A stretch of DNA of 15,000 nucleotides. Source: Methanobacteriota archaeon (GTDB lineage: Archaea > Halobacteriota > Methanosarcinia > Methanosarcinales > Methanosarcinaceae). A program made the position numbers and the translations under genes. The notes under the pieces are model-generated. The model worked only from the letters and a program-made list of their open reading frames with translations. It did no database searches and had not been told where the DNA came from. Positions 1 through 6,595 of this stretch are shown here, piece by piece (position 1 is the first letter of the stretch; every line of letters begins with the position of its first letter). The stretch covers positions 1 to 15,000 of the forward strand of contig JAUPKV010000209.1 in NCBI GenBank assembly GCA_030837265.1, given 5' to 3'.

Positions 1-24
1 AACCTGTATTTCGATTGGTGACAT
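1..24 (-). CDS. possible 5' end of a gene running off the left edge
   Basis: On the minus strand an ATG at 24-22 opens eight codons (MSPIEIQV) that stay open to the window edge. An AGGGAT-like ribosome binding site lies about six bases upstream, and a TTTATTA stretch a little further up could be a TATA box. Eight codons are too few to identify a product, so this is only a plausible gene start. Confidence 0.22.
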
Positions 25-130
25 TTCGTTATCCCTTTTTCAAAGATATTGAGCGTATGTAATAAACAGCATCTTTATTAGTGTTTCTGACCTCTATGAA
101 AAATAAATATAATAATATGCTGCGAAAATC

Positions 131-193
131 TTCAAATTCGATTCTTCAAATTCAATTCTTCAAATTCAATTCTTCAAATTCAATTCTTCAAAT
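131..193. repeat. 14-bp tandem repeat, about 4.5 copies
   Basis: The unit TTCAAATTCAATTC is repeated head to tail at 131, 145, 159 and 173, with a half copy from 187. The first copy has one change (G for A). The array ends a few bases before the stop codon of the minus-strand protease gene. The 14-base period is not a multiple of three, which fits a non-coding array. The rest of 25-199 is AT-rich with no supported gene. Confidence 0.9.
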
Positions 194-199
194 CAGATT

Positions 200-1132
200 T
201 CACTCCACATACTGTACACTCCTTTTTACAGGCCTGAACAACTTCATAAACTCATGCACATCTTCCGGGAAATCCGTACTAACAGGGAGCCCAAGTTCTT
301 TTGCCTGGCTTGCTGAGAGGGGAGCGCTGTGAATCAACTCGCCACTGACCAGTTTATCTACCGTTTCTTTTAGCCGGTCTTCTCCGGCAGGTCCGGCCTG
401 TATTTTACCTTCGAGGAGTTCTATTGCAACGTCCCGGGTGAGTTTGAGAGCTTTTCTTGAGATATCGCTCATAACGATGGTCGTATCTGCTGCATTTTCC
501 TTTTTTGTTTCGGCAGTATAAATCCAGGAAGGAGCAGGATATACACCGCGCAACAAATCCCCTATTTGCGGGTCAATAGGCCCGATTACTGCGTCCTTAT
601 CCATTATTATTTCGTCTACGGCAAGAGCTATAACAGTGCCGCCTGACATCGAATAGTGGGGAATAATGACTCTGGTCTTTTTAGGGTGCTTCCTGAGGGC
701 ACGGGCAATCTGGATACTGGCAAGGAGTTGCCCTCCAGGGGTATGCAGGATCAGTTCCAGCGGATAGTCCTTATATTTCCTTATCCAGCGCAGGACTTGC
801 TCGGCATCTTCTTCATCTATGAACTGGTAAGCAGGCACTCCTAGAAAAGAAATACCTTCCCGTCTGTGTATTATCGTGAGCACTTTACTGCCGTGGCGCT
901 TTTCCATAGCTTTAATTCTTGCCAGGCGCAGCATTCGGATCCTTTTAAGCTGCGACTGGGGATACAGTATTACAAAAAGAAATAATAATAGAAATAAAAG
1001 AGATGCTAAATCCCAGAAACTTAATGTCAGGCTGTCAAAGATAGCCATAAAATCCATAGCTATAAAACCCATGGCTAAAAAATCCATAGACTGAAAATCC
1101 ATAGACCGAAAATCCCCCCAAAAATATCCCAC
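200..1132 (-). CDS. membrane-anchored ClpP-fold serine protease (SDH/SppA-like)
   Basis: This is a likely membrane-anchored peptidase of the ClpP/crotonase-fold group, closest to the serine dehydrogenase proteinase family (SDH_sah). The protein has 310 residues. A repeat-derived N-terminus (6-30) is followed by one strongly hydrophobic segment (about 37-57), a basic stretch (63-80), and the protease domain from about 83. Within the domain, LILHTPGG (127-134) is the typical glycine-rich strand of ClpP-class enzymes. HYSMSGGT (159-166) contains the probable nucleophile Ser163, and the following VIGPIDPQIG also suits the family. The catalytic domain probably faces the cytoplasm, given the basic residues after the membrane segment. 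The start is uncertain: the longest frame begins with GTG at 1132 without a ribosome binding site, whereas ATG at 1102 lies downstream of a GGGGGG run. A TATA-like TATTTATTATT on the minus strand near 1192-1178 could drive it. The substrate is unknown. Confidence 0.8.
   Translation of the reverse strand: MGYFWGDFRSMDFQSMDFLAMGFIAMDFMAIFDSLTLSFWDLASLLFLLLFLFVILYPQSQLKRIRMLRLARIKAMEKRHGSKVLTIIHRREGISFLGVPAYQFIDEEDAEQVLRWIRKYKDYPLELILHTPGGQLLASIQIARALRKHPKKTRVIIPHYSMSGGTVIALAVDEIIMDKDAVIGPIDPQIGDLLRGVYPAPSWIYTAETKKENAADTTIVMSDISRKALKLTRDVAIELLEGKIQAGPAGEDRLKETVDKLVSGELIHSAPLSASQAKELGLPVSTDFPEDVHEFMKLFRPVKRSVQYVE
1043..1117 (-). repeat. five in-frame 15-bp repeats encoding the protease N-terminus
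   Basis: Read on the minus strand, five 15-base units of the form ATGGATTTTNNNNCY encode GDFRS, MDFQS, MDFLA, MGFIA and MDFMA (residues 6-30). Four of the five units carry an in-frame ATG, so copy number changes would alter the length without shifting frame and would add or remove possible start codons. The array sits just before the single membrane segment. Confidence 0.85.
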
Positions 1133-1451
1133 GGCACGCTAAATCTTTTGAGAAGGCGCATTAAAACCCGTGCTTAATCCAATAATAAATAGTCCTTCGG
1201 GTTTTTAATTCTGGCTATCCGCAAGTCGAAAAAAGCTAGATAGTAAGAAGACTGGAAGATTAGAAGAATGAAGTGTCAATATGCAGCTACCTATATTAAC
1301 TTCCTCAAAAGCGTCAACTTTATAAAAGTCAACAAGTCTTGATATATATCTTTGCCTAAATAGTTTATTAACTTACTTGTTAAGTTAGGATTTATCTCAA
1401 AAAATCGAGATTAATATACAGCATATAATATAAAAATGCAGGTAGTTAGGT
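1133..1451. promoter_or_regulatory. divergent intergenic region with promoter elements
   Basis: This 319-base gap separates the minus-strand protease from the plus-strand gene at 1452. It contains a TATA-like TTAATATA at 1411-1418 that could serve the gene at 1452. A perfect 7-bp inverted repeat, TAACTTA (1369-1375) and TAAGTTA (1381-1387) with a 5-base spacer, lies about 24 bases upstream of that box and could be an operator. GTCAAC occurs twice, at 1313 and 1328. On the minus strand an AT-rich box near 1192-1178 may serve the protease gene. No gene is seen. Confidence 0.4.
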
Positions 1452-2384
1452 ATGTTATTAGACTGGCTTTTCAAAAATAAAGCAAAATATTCCAGTAAGT
1501 CTCCCAAATTGAATTACTCGATAAATGACAATTCTCTATCAATTGGTGACTTTACAGGAGAATATCATCAATCCTCTAACAGCAGATTCATTTTATCATG
1601 GAAAGCTCAAAATGAGAATGGAAAGTATATTTTGTTAGAACGAGGGAAAGTAAGAGTTCAAGCAAAAATGAGACACCCTGATAATGGGCTGGTGTCAAAT
1701 TCGGGGGTGTTCATTCTAAGCGATTTGACTTCCAAAGGCATGTATGGAATATTCCATATAATAAATGCTGATGGAGAAACTCTTATCAAACAAAGATGTA
1801 ATGCACAAATAGGCAATGTTGGCATTTCGGATGATGGACGTTTTGCTCTTTGTCAGGCGTTACAAAGTAATAGCAAATCGGATAGTTGTAAGTTATATTT
1901 CTTTGATATAAAGAAGAGAATACTTTTATGGAAAAAATTGCCCGAAACAATCGGCTCTGAACTTAATTGGGCAAAAAGCTACCGCTTTGATACTAAAAAT
2001 AAAATACTATATTTGATCCATGATAAAAACAAAGCTTACCGTTACTCTTTTGAAGGAACTTTTATTGATGCTAAACAATATAGATATGATTGCATCAGTA
2101 CTGGAAACGATATTGAGTTTCTTGAAGCCATTAAAGAATTGAAAGTAGAGTTTTCCGAAAATCCCAATCCTGGAGAATATGATACACTTATAGCTCCTCT
2201 GAAGAAAGGATTAAACAGATTTTCTGACAAAGATACCAGGTCAAAAATTCACAGGCTTTTAGGAGAAATTTTCCATTTACAGAGAAACGACATAGAGGCG
2301 ATAAAACATTTTGAAACTGCATTGAAACTAAACCCGAGGGTTGGAGTAAAGCGGACACTTGAAAAATTAAAGAAAATCAATTAA
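1452..2384 (+). CDS. hypothetical protein, beta-rich with C-terminal TPR-like segment
   Basis: I do not recognise a family for this 310-residue protein. The N-terminal 30 residues are polar and lysine-rich. From about 45 to 215 the sequence is an alternation of short beta strands with turn motifs such as ISDDGRF and YFFDIKKRILLW, which recalls blades of a beta-propeller or WD40-like fold. The last 48 residues contain a TPR-like helix pair (LLGEIFHLQRNDIEAIKHFE, then ALKLNP), a consensus-like match to the TPR signature. There is no signal peptide or membrane segment, so a cytoplasmic scaffold or interaction protein is the likely role. The start ATG follows GGTAGTTAGG, a weak ribosome binding site. 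It converges on the flavoprotein gene with a gap of about 40 bases. Codon use is AT-rich compared with the HerA and DUF166 genes. Confidence 0.75.
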   Translation: MLLDWLFKNKAKYSSKSPKLNYSINDNSLSIGDFTGEYHQSSNSRFILSWKAQNENGKYILLERGKVRVQAKMRHPDNGLVSNSGVFILSDLTSKGMYGIFHIINADGETLIKQRCNAQIGNVGISDDGRFALCQALQSNSKSDSCKLYFFDIKKRILLWKKLPETIGSELNWAKSYRFDTKNKILYLIHDKNKAYRYSFEGTFIDAKQYRYDCISTGNDIEFLEAIKELKVEFSENPNPGEYDTLIAPLKKGLNRFSDKDTRSKIHRLLGEIFHLQRNDIEAIKHFETALKLNPRVGVKRTLEKLKKIN

Positions 2385-2424
2385 GAAACGATTTTAACAT
2401 AACTGCAGGAAATAAATCGAATGC

Positions 2425-3018
2425 TCATGCCGGAAAATACATATCTACTGTCTTTCTCACTTCATTTAACCATTCTTTTCTTTCCTCAAGTTTACTGGTT
2501 ACCATAACCCCAAACATCTCTCGATAGAATTTCTTTACTCCACAAAACTCGAAAATACATTTTTTCCATAGTACCTCCAGAGGATCTCCAAAAACTTGCA
2601 TTTCCCTTTCTTTAGGCGTATCTCCTGTATTGAAGACTAAAGCTGTTTCTGCTTTTAGCAGCCCTATAGGTATTCCTTCACCGCTATCTCCTTCTTTAAA
2701 TCCATAGGCTACTCCCGGACGTAATACTCGGTCTACCCACCCTTTCAAAATTGCAGGCGGCTGACCCCACCAGTTAGGATGGACTATAATAATTCCATCT
2801 GCATTGCTAATTTCAGTACAATGTTTTTCTATTGATTTATCCAGAGGGGCTCCTTTAGGAATTTCCTGGCTTGAGATTATCGGATCAAAATTTTCTTCGT
2901 ATAAATCATGGAAAAATACTTCATGCCCATTGCTTAATAGAGTTTTTACAGCTATGTCTGCAATCGCATGATTGAAACTCTTTTTATTCGGGTGCCCAAG
3001 AATTATCATTACTTTCAT
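2425..3018 (-). CDS. flavodoxin-fold NAD(P)H oxidoreductase (quinone reductase-like)
   Basis: This encodes a likely FMN- or FAD-dependent NAD(P)H:acceptor oxidoreductase of the Flavodoxin_2 family (relatives include MdaB, KefF and YwrO), acting in the cytoplasm on quinones or other two-electron acceptors. The protein begins KVMIILGHPNKKSFNHA, the phosphate-binding loop of the flavin site. It continues with IIIVHPNWWGQPPAILKGWV, the most recognisable family block, then VLRPGVAYGF and a strand ending FNTGDTP. The open frame extends upstream to 3168, but ATG at 3018 is chosen because it sits right before the family's N-terminal strand and is preceded by a good ribosome binding site (GAGGTTGAGG). 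The resulting 197 residues match the usual family length; the extra 50 residues upstream look non-homologous. It is transcribed divergently from the pentapeptide gene. The physiological acceptor cannot be told from sequence. Confidence 0.88.
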   Translation of the reverse strand: MKVMIILGHPNKKSFNHAIADIAVKTLLSNGHEVFFHDLYEENFDPIISSQEIPKGAPLDKSIEKHCTEISNADGIIIVHPNWWGQPPAILKGWVDRVLRPGVAYGFKEGDSGEGIPIGLLKAETALVFNTGDTPKEREMQVFGDPLEVLWKKCIFEFCGVKKFYREMFGVMVTSKLEERKEWLNEVRKTVDMYFPA

Positions 3019-3132
3019 TAGCCTCAACCTCACATGTGGCTTTTTTTGTAAGTTGTTTGCAAAATGAATATAGCAGTTTGTTAAAATAAGAGGTTTATGG
3101 AAATTCTCTTCAACAACTTCGGAGTACTTTCT

Positions 3133-3141
3133 GAATATATC
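3133..3141 (+). promoter_or_regulatory. candidate TATA box for pentapeptide gene
   Basis: GAATATATC lies about 45 bases upstream of the ATG at 3184, giving a short predicted leader. The AT-rich run right before the ATG is too close to act as a TATA box for that start. The 165-base gap is shared with the divergent flavoprotein gene. Confidence 0.25.
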
Positions 3142-3183
3142 AGATATGATAATGTTTATTTGGTTCAAAGTTAATTAATATTC

Positions 3184-3837
3184 ATGTATAATATATATAG
3201 GAAAGATCTCAAAAAAGCTAACTTTGAAGGAGTTAATTTTCAGAAAGCTAATTTTCAAGGAGTAGATCTTTATGGAGCTAACCTCAAAAAAGCTGATCTA
3301 AGAGGTGCAAATTTTGAAGGAGCTAATTTAATTAACGCTAATCTTGAAAGAGCTAACTTAATGGGAGTTAATCTTGAAAAAGCTAAGCTTAACGGAGCCA
3401 ATCTTAACAAAGCTAGTCTTTCCAGAGCTAATCTTAAAAAAAGTGATCTTAGAAAAACCAATTTAGAAGATGCTCACTTCATAGGAGCCAATCTTGAAAG
3501 AGCTAACCTTGAAGGAGCTAATTGTAAAAGAACTTGTTTTATCGAAGCTGATCTTAAGGGCGCAGACCTAAATAAAGCTAATCTTCAAGGGGCTAACTTT
3601 GGAGGTACTAACCTTGAGGGCGCTAAACTTGAAGGAGCTAACGTAATGAGAGCTTACTTTAAGGGATCTAACCTTGTGAGAACATTTTTAATCGGAGTTG
3701 AGTATTTATCTCCCCAACAACTTACAAAAGCAAAAACACTTTATGGGTCAAAATTAGACGAAGAACTCATAACAACATTAAAAAAGAAGTATCCTGCTCT
3801 TTTTGAAGAACCTAAAATCTGTATGCTAGCATTTTGA
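3184..3837 (+). CDS. pentapeptide repeat protein
   Basis: The 217-residue protein is almost entirely pentapeptide repeats of the A(N/D)LXX type. The central Leu/Phe recurs every five residues from L9 to L169, about 33 uninterrupted repeats, with two cysteines (C114, C118) inside the array. This predicts a right-handed quadrilateral beta-helix, an elongated rod. The C-terminal 45 residues form a helical cap (YLSPQQLTKAKTLYGSKLDE and then KKKYPALFEEP) of a type also seen on cyanobacterial pentapeptide proteins. Known relatives include DNA-gyrase-protecting Qnr and MfpA, but most family members have no known function and no such role is supported here. No signal peptide or membrane segment is visible. 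The start is the only Met near the N-terminus; the ribosome binding site is poor. The DNA itself shows a 15-base periodicity. Confidence 0.92.
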   Translation: MYNIYRKDLKKANFEGVNFQKANFQGVDLYGANLKKADLRGANFEGANLINANLERANLMGVNLEKAKLNGANLNKASLSRANLKKSDLRKTNLEDAHFIGANLERANLEGANCKRTCFIEADLKGADLNKANLQGANFGGTNLEGAKLEGANVMRAYFKGSNLVRTFLIGVEYLSPQQLTKAKTLYGSKLDEELITTLKKKYPALFEEPKICMLAF

Positions 3838-3856
3838 GAGGTTTGGTGTGATATTT

Positions 3857-3894
3857 GGACGAGGGGTCGCGAACTCCCTCATCCTGGCTAGCCA
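3857..3894 (+). terminator. hairpins downstream of pentapeptide gene
   Basis: An imperfect stem pairs GGACGAGGG (3857-3865) with CCCTCATCC (3876-3884), with one mismatch. It is directly followed by the perfect 10-bp palindrome TGGCTAGCCA (3885-3894) and a short T-run. The position just after the stop codon suits a 3' end signal, but archaeal termination does not require hairpins. The rest of 3838-4118 shows no gene. Confidence 0.4.
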
Positions 3895-4084
3895 TTTAAT
3901 AGTCTAGTGTCCCCCAAACAGCCAGACAGGGTATTAATATGCTGTCCATCTTCATAAAACTTTTTATAAATTTAAGAATTATAATTAGGGCATTATTTTT
4001 TACATGATATCAAACTTTAAATACTCTCCATGATCAATCAGAATTAAAGAGGCACGATTTTTATTAAACCTATACTGAATAAAT

Positions 4085-4094
4085 TATTTTAAAT
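4085..4094 (+). promoter_or_regulatory. candidate TATA box for the HerA-like gene
   Basis: ATTTTAAATA lies 25-34 bases upstream of the ATG at 4119. This spacing would give a very short leader or a leaderless transcript. A second AT-rich box (TTTAAATAC) occurs near 4017 and would give a longer leader. Confidence 0.3.
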
Positions 4095-4118
4095 AGTTAA
4101 ATACCTGATGATACAAGA

Positions 4119-5447
4119 ATGATTAAGACGGAAAATAATGAACACAGATCTGTTTTTGGAGGAAAAATCACTGGAACGATGCGTGTGCTTGGAAATGAGG
4201 AGAATTCGGGGGAAGGACTCCTGTCTATTGGAAATTATATGGCACTCGATCACTCCAGGGGAGCTCCGGTTTACCTCGATGCATTGAAACCCCATGCCAT
4301 TTTAATCTGTGGAAAAAGAGGATATGGGAAATCCTATACCATGGGCTGCATGCTGGAAGAACTTGCACTTCTTAAGCCAGCTATTAAAAAAAGACTTGCA
4401 TCCGTTGTCATTGACACTATGGGAATTTTCTGGACAATGAGTTACCCTAATACTATTGAAATCGGGAGGTTAGAAAGCTGGAACTTGATACCAGTTGGAC
4501 TTGAAATTGAGGTTTTCGTGCCTGCTGGCAAGATAGAAGCTTACAGGAAACGAAATATCGCTGTAAAGTCATTTTCGATCTCAATCAGGGATCTTTCCGG
4601 AAGCCAGTGGTGCAGGATTTTTAATATTGAGGAGATTTCTCCTCTTGGAGTGCTGCTGGTAAGAACCGTTGAATCCCTCAGAAGCGACGGACATGCATAT
4701 TCTTTTGATACAATAATCGAAAAGTTACAACAGGACAACCGTGCTGATCCGGCTTCCAAAGGGGCTGCAGAGAATTATCTCAGGGCTGTAAACTCCTGGG
4801 GACTTTTTTCAAATGAAGGTACTTCTTTAACGGAACTCGTATCAGGGGGAAAGACAACAATTCTTGACATCAGTACCCTTGAGAACGAGAACGTCAGCGC
4901 CGCAGCAGTATCAATTCTTGCAGGTAAGTTTTATGAAGAGAGACTCGAGTCCAGAAGGACTTATGAAAAGAAGCTGATGGGAGAAAACTTTGATGACAAA
5001 GAATTTCCAATGGTCTGGCTCTTTATCGACGAGGCTCATATTTTCGTCCCGGCAAAAACTGAAAGCCTTGCATCAGGAGTGCTTATTAACCGCTATCTCA
5101 GGCAGGGCAGGCAGCCCGGTCTCTCTCTGGTACTTGCAACCCAGAGACCCGCAAGTCTTCATTCCGATGTTGTCTCCCAGAGCGATCTCCTTATCTGCCA
5201 CCGACTTACTGCAAATGATGACATTCTGGCTCTGGAAACTTCCCGTCCTCTATATATGCAGGAGAGTCTCGAGGGGTACTTAAAGAAAATGGGAAGTGAA
5301 AGAGGAGCTGCTTTGATTGTTGACGACCATTCCGAATCCGTTCACCTTGTACGCATCCGCCCGCGCATCAGCTGGCACGGGGGTGGAGAGCCGGGTGCTC
5401 TTGAACCTCTTACAGAAGAAATAAGTGAAAAAACTAACAAAAATTAA
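4119..5447 (+). CDS. HerA-like / DUF87 hexameric ATPase
   Basis: This encodes a 442-residue P-loop ATPase of the HerA/FtsK superfamily (HerA central domain, DUF87). Walker A is GKRGYGKS (65-72), preceded by a beta-rich N-terminal stretch resembling the HAS-barrel edge. Walker B is LFIDEAH (301-307) with D304 and E305. RYLRQGRQPG (325-334) may supply the arginine finger, and LVLATQRP (337-344) has the sensor Gln342. HerA proteins form hexameric motors; classical HerA works with the nuclease NurA and with Mre11-Rad50 in DNA end resection. None of these partners is encoded here, so this is an orphan paralogue and a DNA-translocase role is only inferred. The frame starts at ATG 4119; the upstream CTGATGATA is a weak ribosome binding site. 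The terminal 20 residues are polar and probably disordered. Confidence 0.87.
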   Translation: MIKTENNEHRSVFGGKITGTMRVLGNEENSGEGLLSIGNYMALDHSRGAPVYLDALKPHAILICGKRGYGKSYTMGCMLEELALLKPAIKKRLASVVIDTMGIFWTMSYPNTIEIGRLESWNLIPVGLEIEVFVPAGKIEAYRKRNIAVKSFSISIRDLSGSQWCRIFNIEEISPLGVLLVRTVESLRSDGHAYSFDTIIEKLQQDNRADPASKGAAENYLRAVNSWGLFSNEGTSLTELVSGGKTTILDISTLENENVSAAAVSILAGKFYEERLESRRTYEKKLMGENFDDKEFPMVWLFIDEAHIFVPAKTESLASGVLINRYLRQGRQPGLSLVLATQRPASLHSDVVSQSDLLICHRLTANDDILALETSRPLYMQESLEGYLKKMGSERGAALIVDDHSESVHLVRIRPRISWHGGGEPGALEPLTEEISEKTNKN

Positions 5448-5512
5448 CACACGAAGAGTTTAACTAAAAAAGAGATCTTTTCACGATAGAGCGACTTACT
5501 TTGACAGTCAAA

Positions 5513-5520
5513 TTATAAAT
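5513..5520 (+). promoter_or_regulatory. candidate TATA box for DUF1328 gene
   Basis: TTATAAAT precedes the GTG start at 5578 by about 58 bases. If used, transcription would start near 5544, inside the inverted repeat at 5533-5562. A second AT-rich box near 5527-5540 would move the start downstream of most of it. Confidence 0.35.
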
Positions 5521-5532
5521 ACCTTTAATTTA

Positions 5533-5562
5533 ATATTTATTTATTGGCTAATAAATAAATAT
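5533..5562. repeat. 13-bp all-A/T inverted repeat before a ribosome binding site
   Basis: The arms ATATTTATTTATT (5533-5545) and AATAAATAAATAT (5550-5562) are perfectly complementary and enclose the tetranucleotide GGCT. The ribosome binding site GGGGGGT begins two bases later at 5564. In DNA it could be a palindromic operator around the transcription start. In RNA it could be a leader hairpin abutting the ribosome binding site of the DUF1328 gene. Confidence 0.85.
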
Positions 5563-5577
5563 AGGGGGGTACATAGG

Positions 5578-5733
5578 GTGGATTTGATAGCACTTGCTGT
5601 AATTTTTCTAATATTAGCACTAATTGCATATGTACTGGGCGCACGGGGGATTGCAGGTTTCTCGATGGAGATTGCAAAGTGGCTTGTTATTATCTTTATC
5701 ATACTTGCGATCATCACGTTTTTATTCAGGTGA
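5578..5733 (+). CDS. DUF1328 small membrane protein (UPF0391 / YtjA-like)
   Basis: A 51-residue protein starting with GTG after a strong GGGGGGT ribosome binding site with a 7-base spacing. It begins [20 protein letters not shown], a first membrane helix (about 3-20). The family loop [15 protein letters not shown] follows, and then a second helix ([15 protein letters not shown], about 36-50) ending in a single Arg. Length and two-helix hairpin architecture match DUF1328 closely. Bacterial members such as YtjA are small inner-membrane proteins of unknown function, often described as stress-associated. The gene is monocistronic as far as can be seen, with the HerA-like gene 130 bases upstream. 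The 13-bp inverted repeat just before it suggests regulated expression. Confidence 0.85.
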   Translation: MDLIALAVIFLILALIAYVLGARGIAGFSMEIAKWLVIIFIILAIITFLFR

Positions 5734-5772
5734 CAAAACCCTAACAAGTTATTATTTTAATCGAGGTGATAG

Positions 5773-5847
5773 ATGGATACCAGGATCAATTGCTTAGTTA
5801 CAGAGCCATTTAAATCTGAAAAACAGAAATGTCTGACAATTGTCTGA
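5773..5847 (+). CDS. possible 24-residue micro-ORF
   Basis: ATG at 5773 is preceded by GAGGTGATAG, a near-ideal methanogen ribosome binding site with a short spacing. The frame runs 24 codons (starting MDTRINCLVTEPF, with two cysteines) and stops with TGA inside the TGTCTGACAAT repeat. The product matches nothing I recognise. It could be a small protein, a leader peptide or the remnant of a longer gene. The main support is the ribosome binding site. Confidence 0.25.
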   Translation: MDTRINCLVTEPFKSEKQKCLTIV

Positions 5848-5851
5848 CAAT
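5830..5851. repeat. tandem TGTCTGACAAT duplication
   Basis: Two exact 11-bp copies lie head to tail (5830-5840 and 5841-5851). Each contains the interrupted palindrome TGTC-T-GACA, and the junction creates the perfect palindrome GACAATTGTC. Paired dyads of this kind are typical of regulator binding sites, but a replication slip is equally possible. Confidence 0.7.
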
Positions 5852-6595
5852 TAATTCTTCAGGTAATTAAAACTTAATTTATTCTTTAATTGGACTGTTT
5901 TGAAAGAGTATTTATTTATATTAAAGCATTATCATAATAATCTCTTGAGATGAAGGTACTCAAGGAGAATTTATATGAGGGGAGAAGAAAGATTATTTCA
6001 ATGATCAATGGTGATATTTTGAAAGTTGACCTTGATTTGATCCTTTTTCGAAAACAATTTTTCTTTCATGCCTGAGAACATATATTTCATGTAAAAATTA
6101 GCTCCAAGGGTGTGCCCTCTACTGAATAAAAGACCTTAGAATTATCCTCATGAGGCAAGTCACAAATCAGGCTAAATTTAAAGCTGTTTAAATGCTTTTT
6201 TCGGAAATTTAGAGTTCCTCATTGCTTTGGAACTTACTCGGCGTCATGAATGTAAACTCTAAGACAAAAACTCAGCCCGGTGTTTGGCAGGACACTTGTT
6301 GAATCAATTTTCCTTTGAGTATAGTCTTATCCCATTGCGATAATTGCATACTGGTTCAGAAAGGTTTTTATATTTAGTTGATGAGCTACATCATAGAAAA
6401 TTGAGAGGAACCGCAAAAAATATATAATAAGTTAGATCCTCTCAGGTTTTCAGAAAAATGAAACGTAAACTCAAATTACTCTGCTACCATTGAGGTAGCT
6501 AATCGATTACGAACGCTTGTGGAGTTTAAGAAACTCGATGAGTTTTGTAAGCAGAATTAGCGCTAAAATGAAAGCGTAAAAATGGATCACCGGCT
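5848..6595. other. gene-free region rich in inverted repeats
   Basis: No convincing protein gene is seen on either strand; stops are frequent in all frames. The region holds many perfect inverted repeats. They include CTTGAG/CTCAAG (5944-5949 / 5959-5964), the palindrome CCTCATGAGG (6146-6155), and TTAGAGTT/AACTCTAA (6209-6216 / 6255-6262). AGTTCC/GGAACT (6213-6218 / 6229-6234) overlaps the last of these. Translating the minus strand between about 6315 and 6190 gives short peptides in different frames (for example IDSTSVLPNTG and AMRNSKFPKKAF) that might be a decayed gene, but none is long enough to assign. Confidence 0.5.
6366..6577 (+). ncRNA. candidate structured non-coding RNA with its own promoter
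   Basis: A TATA-like TTTTTATATTTAG begins at about 6365 and would place a transcription start near 6396. Downstream there are several perfect stems. TGAGAGGA (6402-6409) pairs with TCCTCTCA (6437-6444), and GCTACC (6483-6488) with GGTAGC (6494-6499). GAGTTT (6522-6527) pairs with AAACTC (6531-6536), and the same AAACTC can instead pair with GAGTTT at 6540-6545. ACGCTT (6513-6518) with AAGCGT (6572-6577) would enclose the last group. TTAGCGCTAA (6557-6566) is a perfect palindrome. The dense stems without coding potential suggest a small RNA, but no known RNA family was recognised. Confidence 0.25.

Noticed and set aside
876..1094. Plus-strand open frame opposite the protease gene
   Set aside because: It lies wholly antisense to a well-supported protease and shows no family features.
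3019..3168. 50-residue N-terminal extension of the flavoprotein
   Set aside because: The family starts at the KVMIILGHP strand, and the good ribosome binding site precedes ATG 3018; the extension overlaps the promoter region.
3270..3461. Leucine-rich open frame on the minus strand
   Set aside because: It is the antisense of the pentapeptide repeats; the periodic coding sequence keeps the opposite strand open.
6190..6315. Minus-strand peptides resembling a decayed transposase (IDSTSVLPNTG)
   Set aside because: The match is too short and split across frames to assign to any transposase family without a database search.
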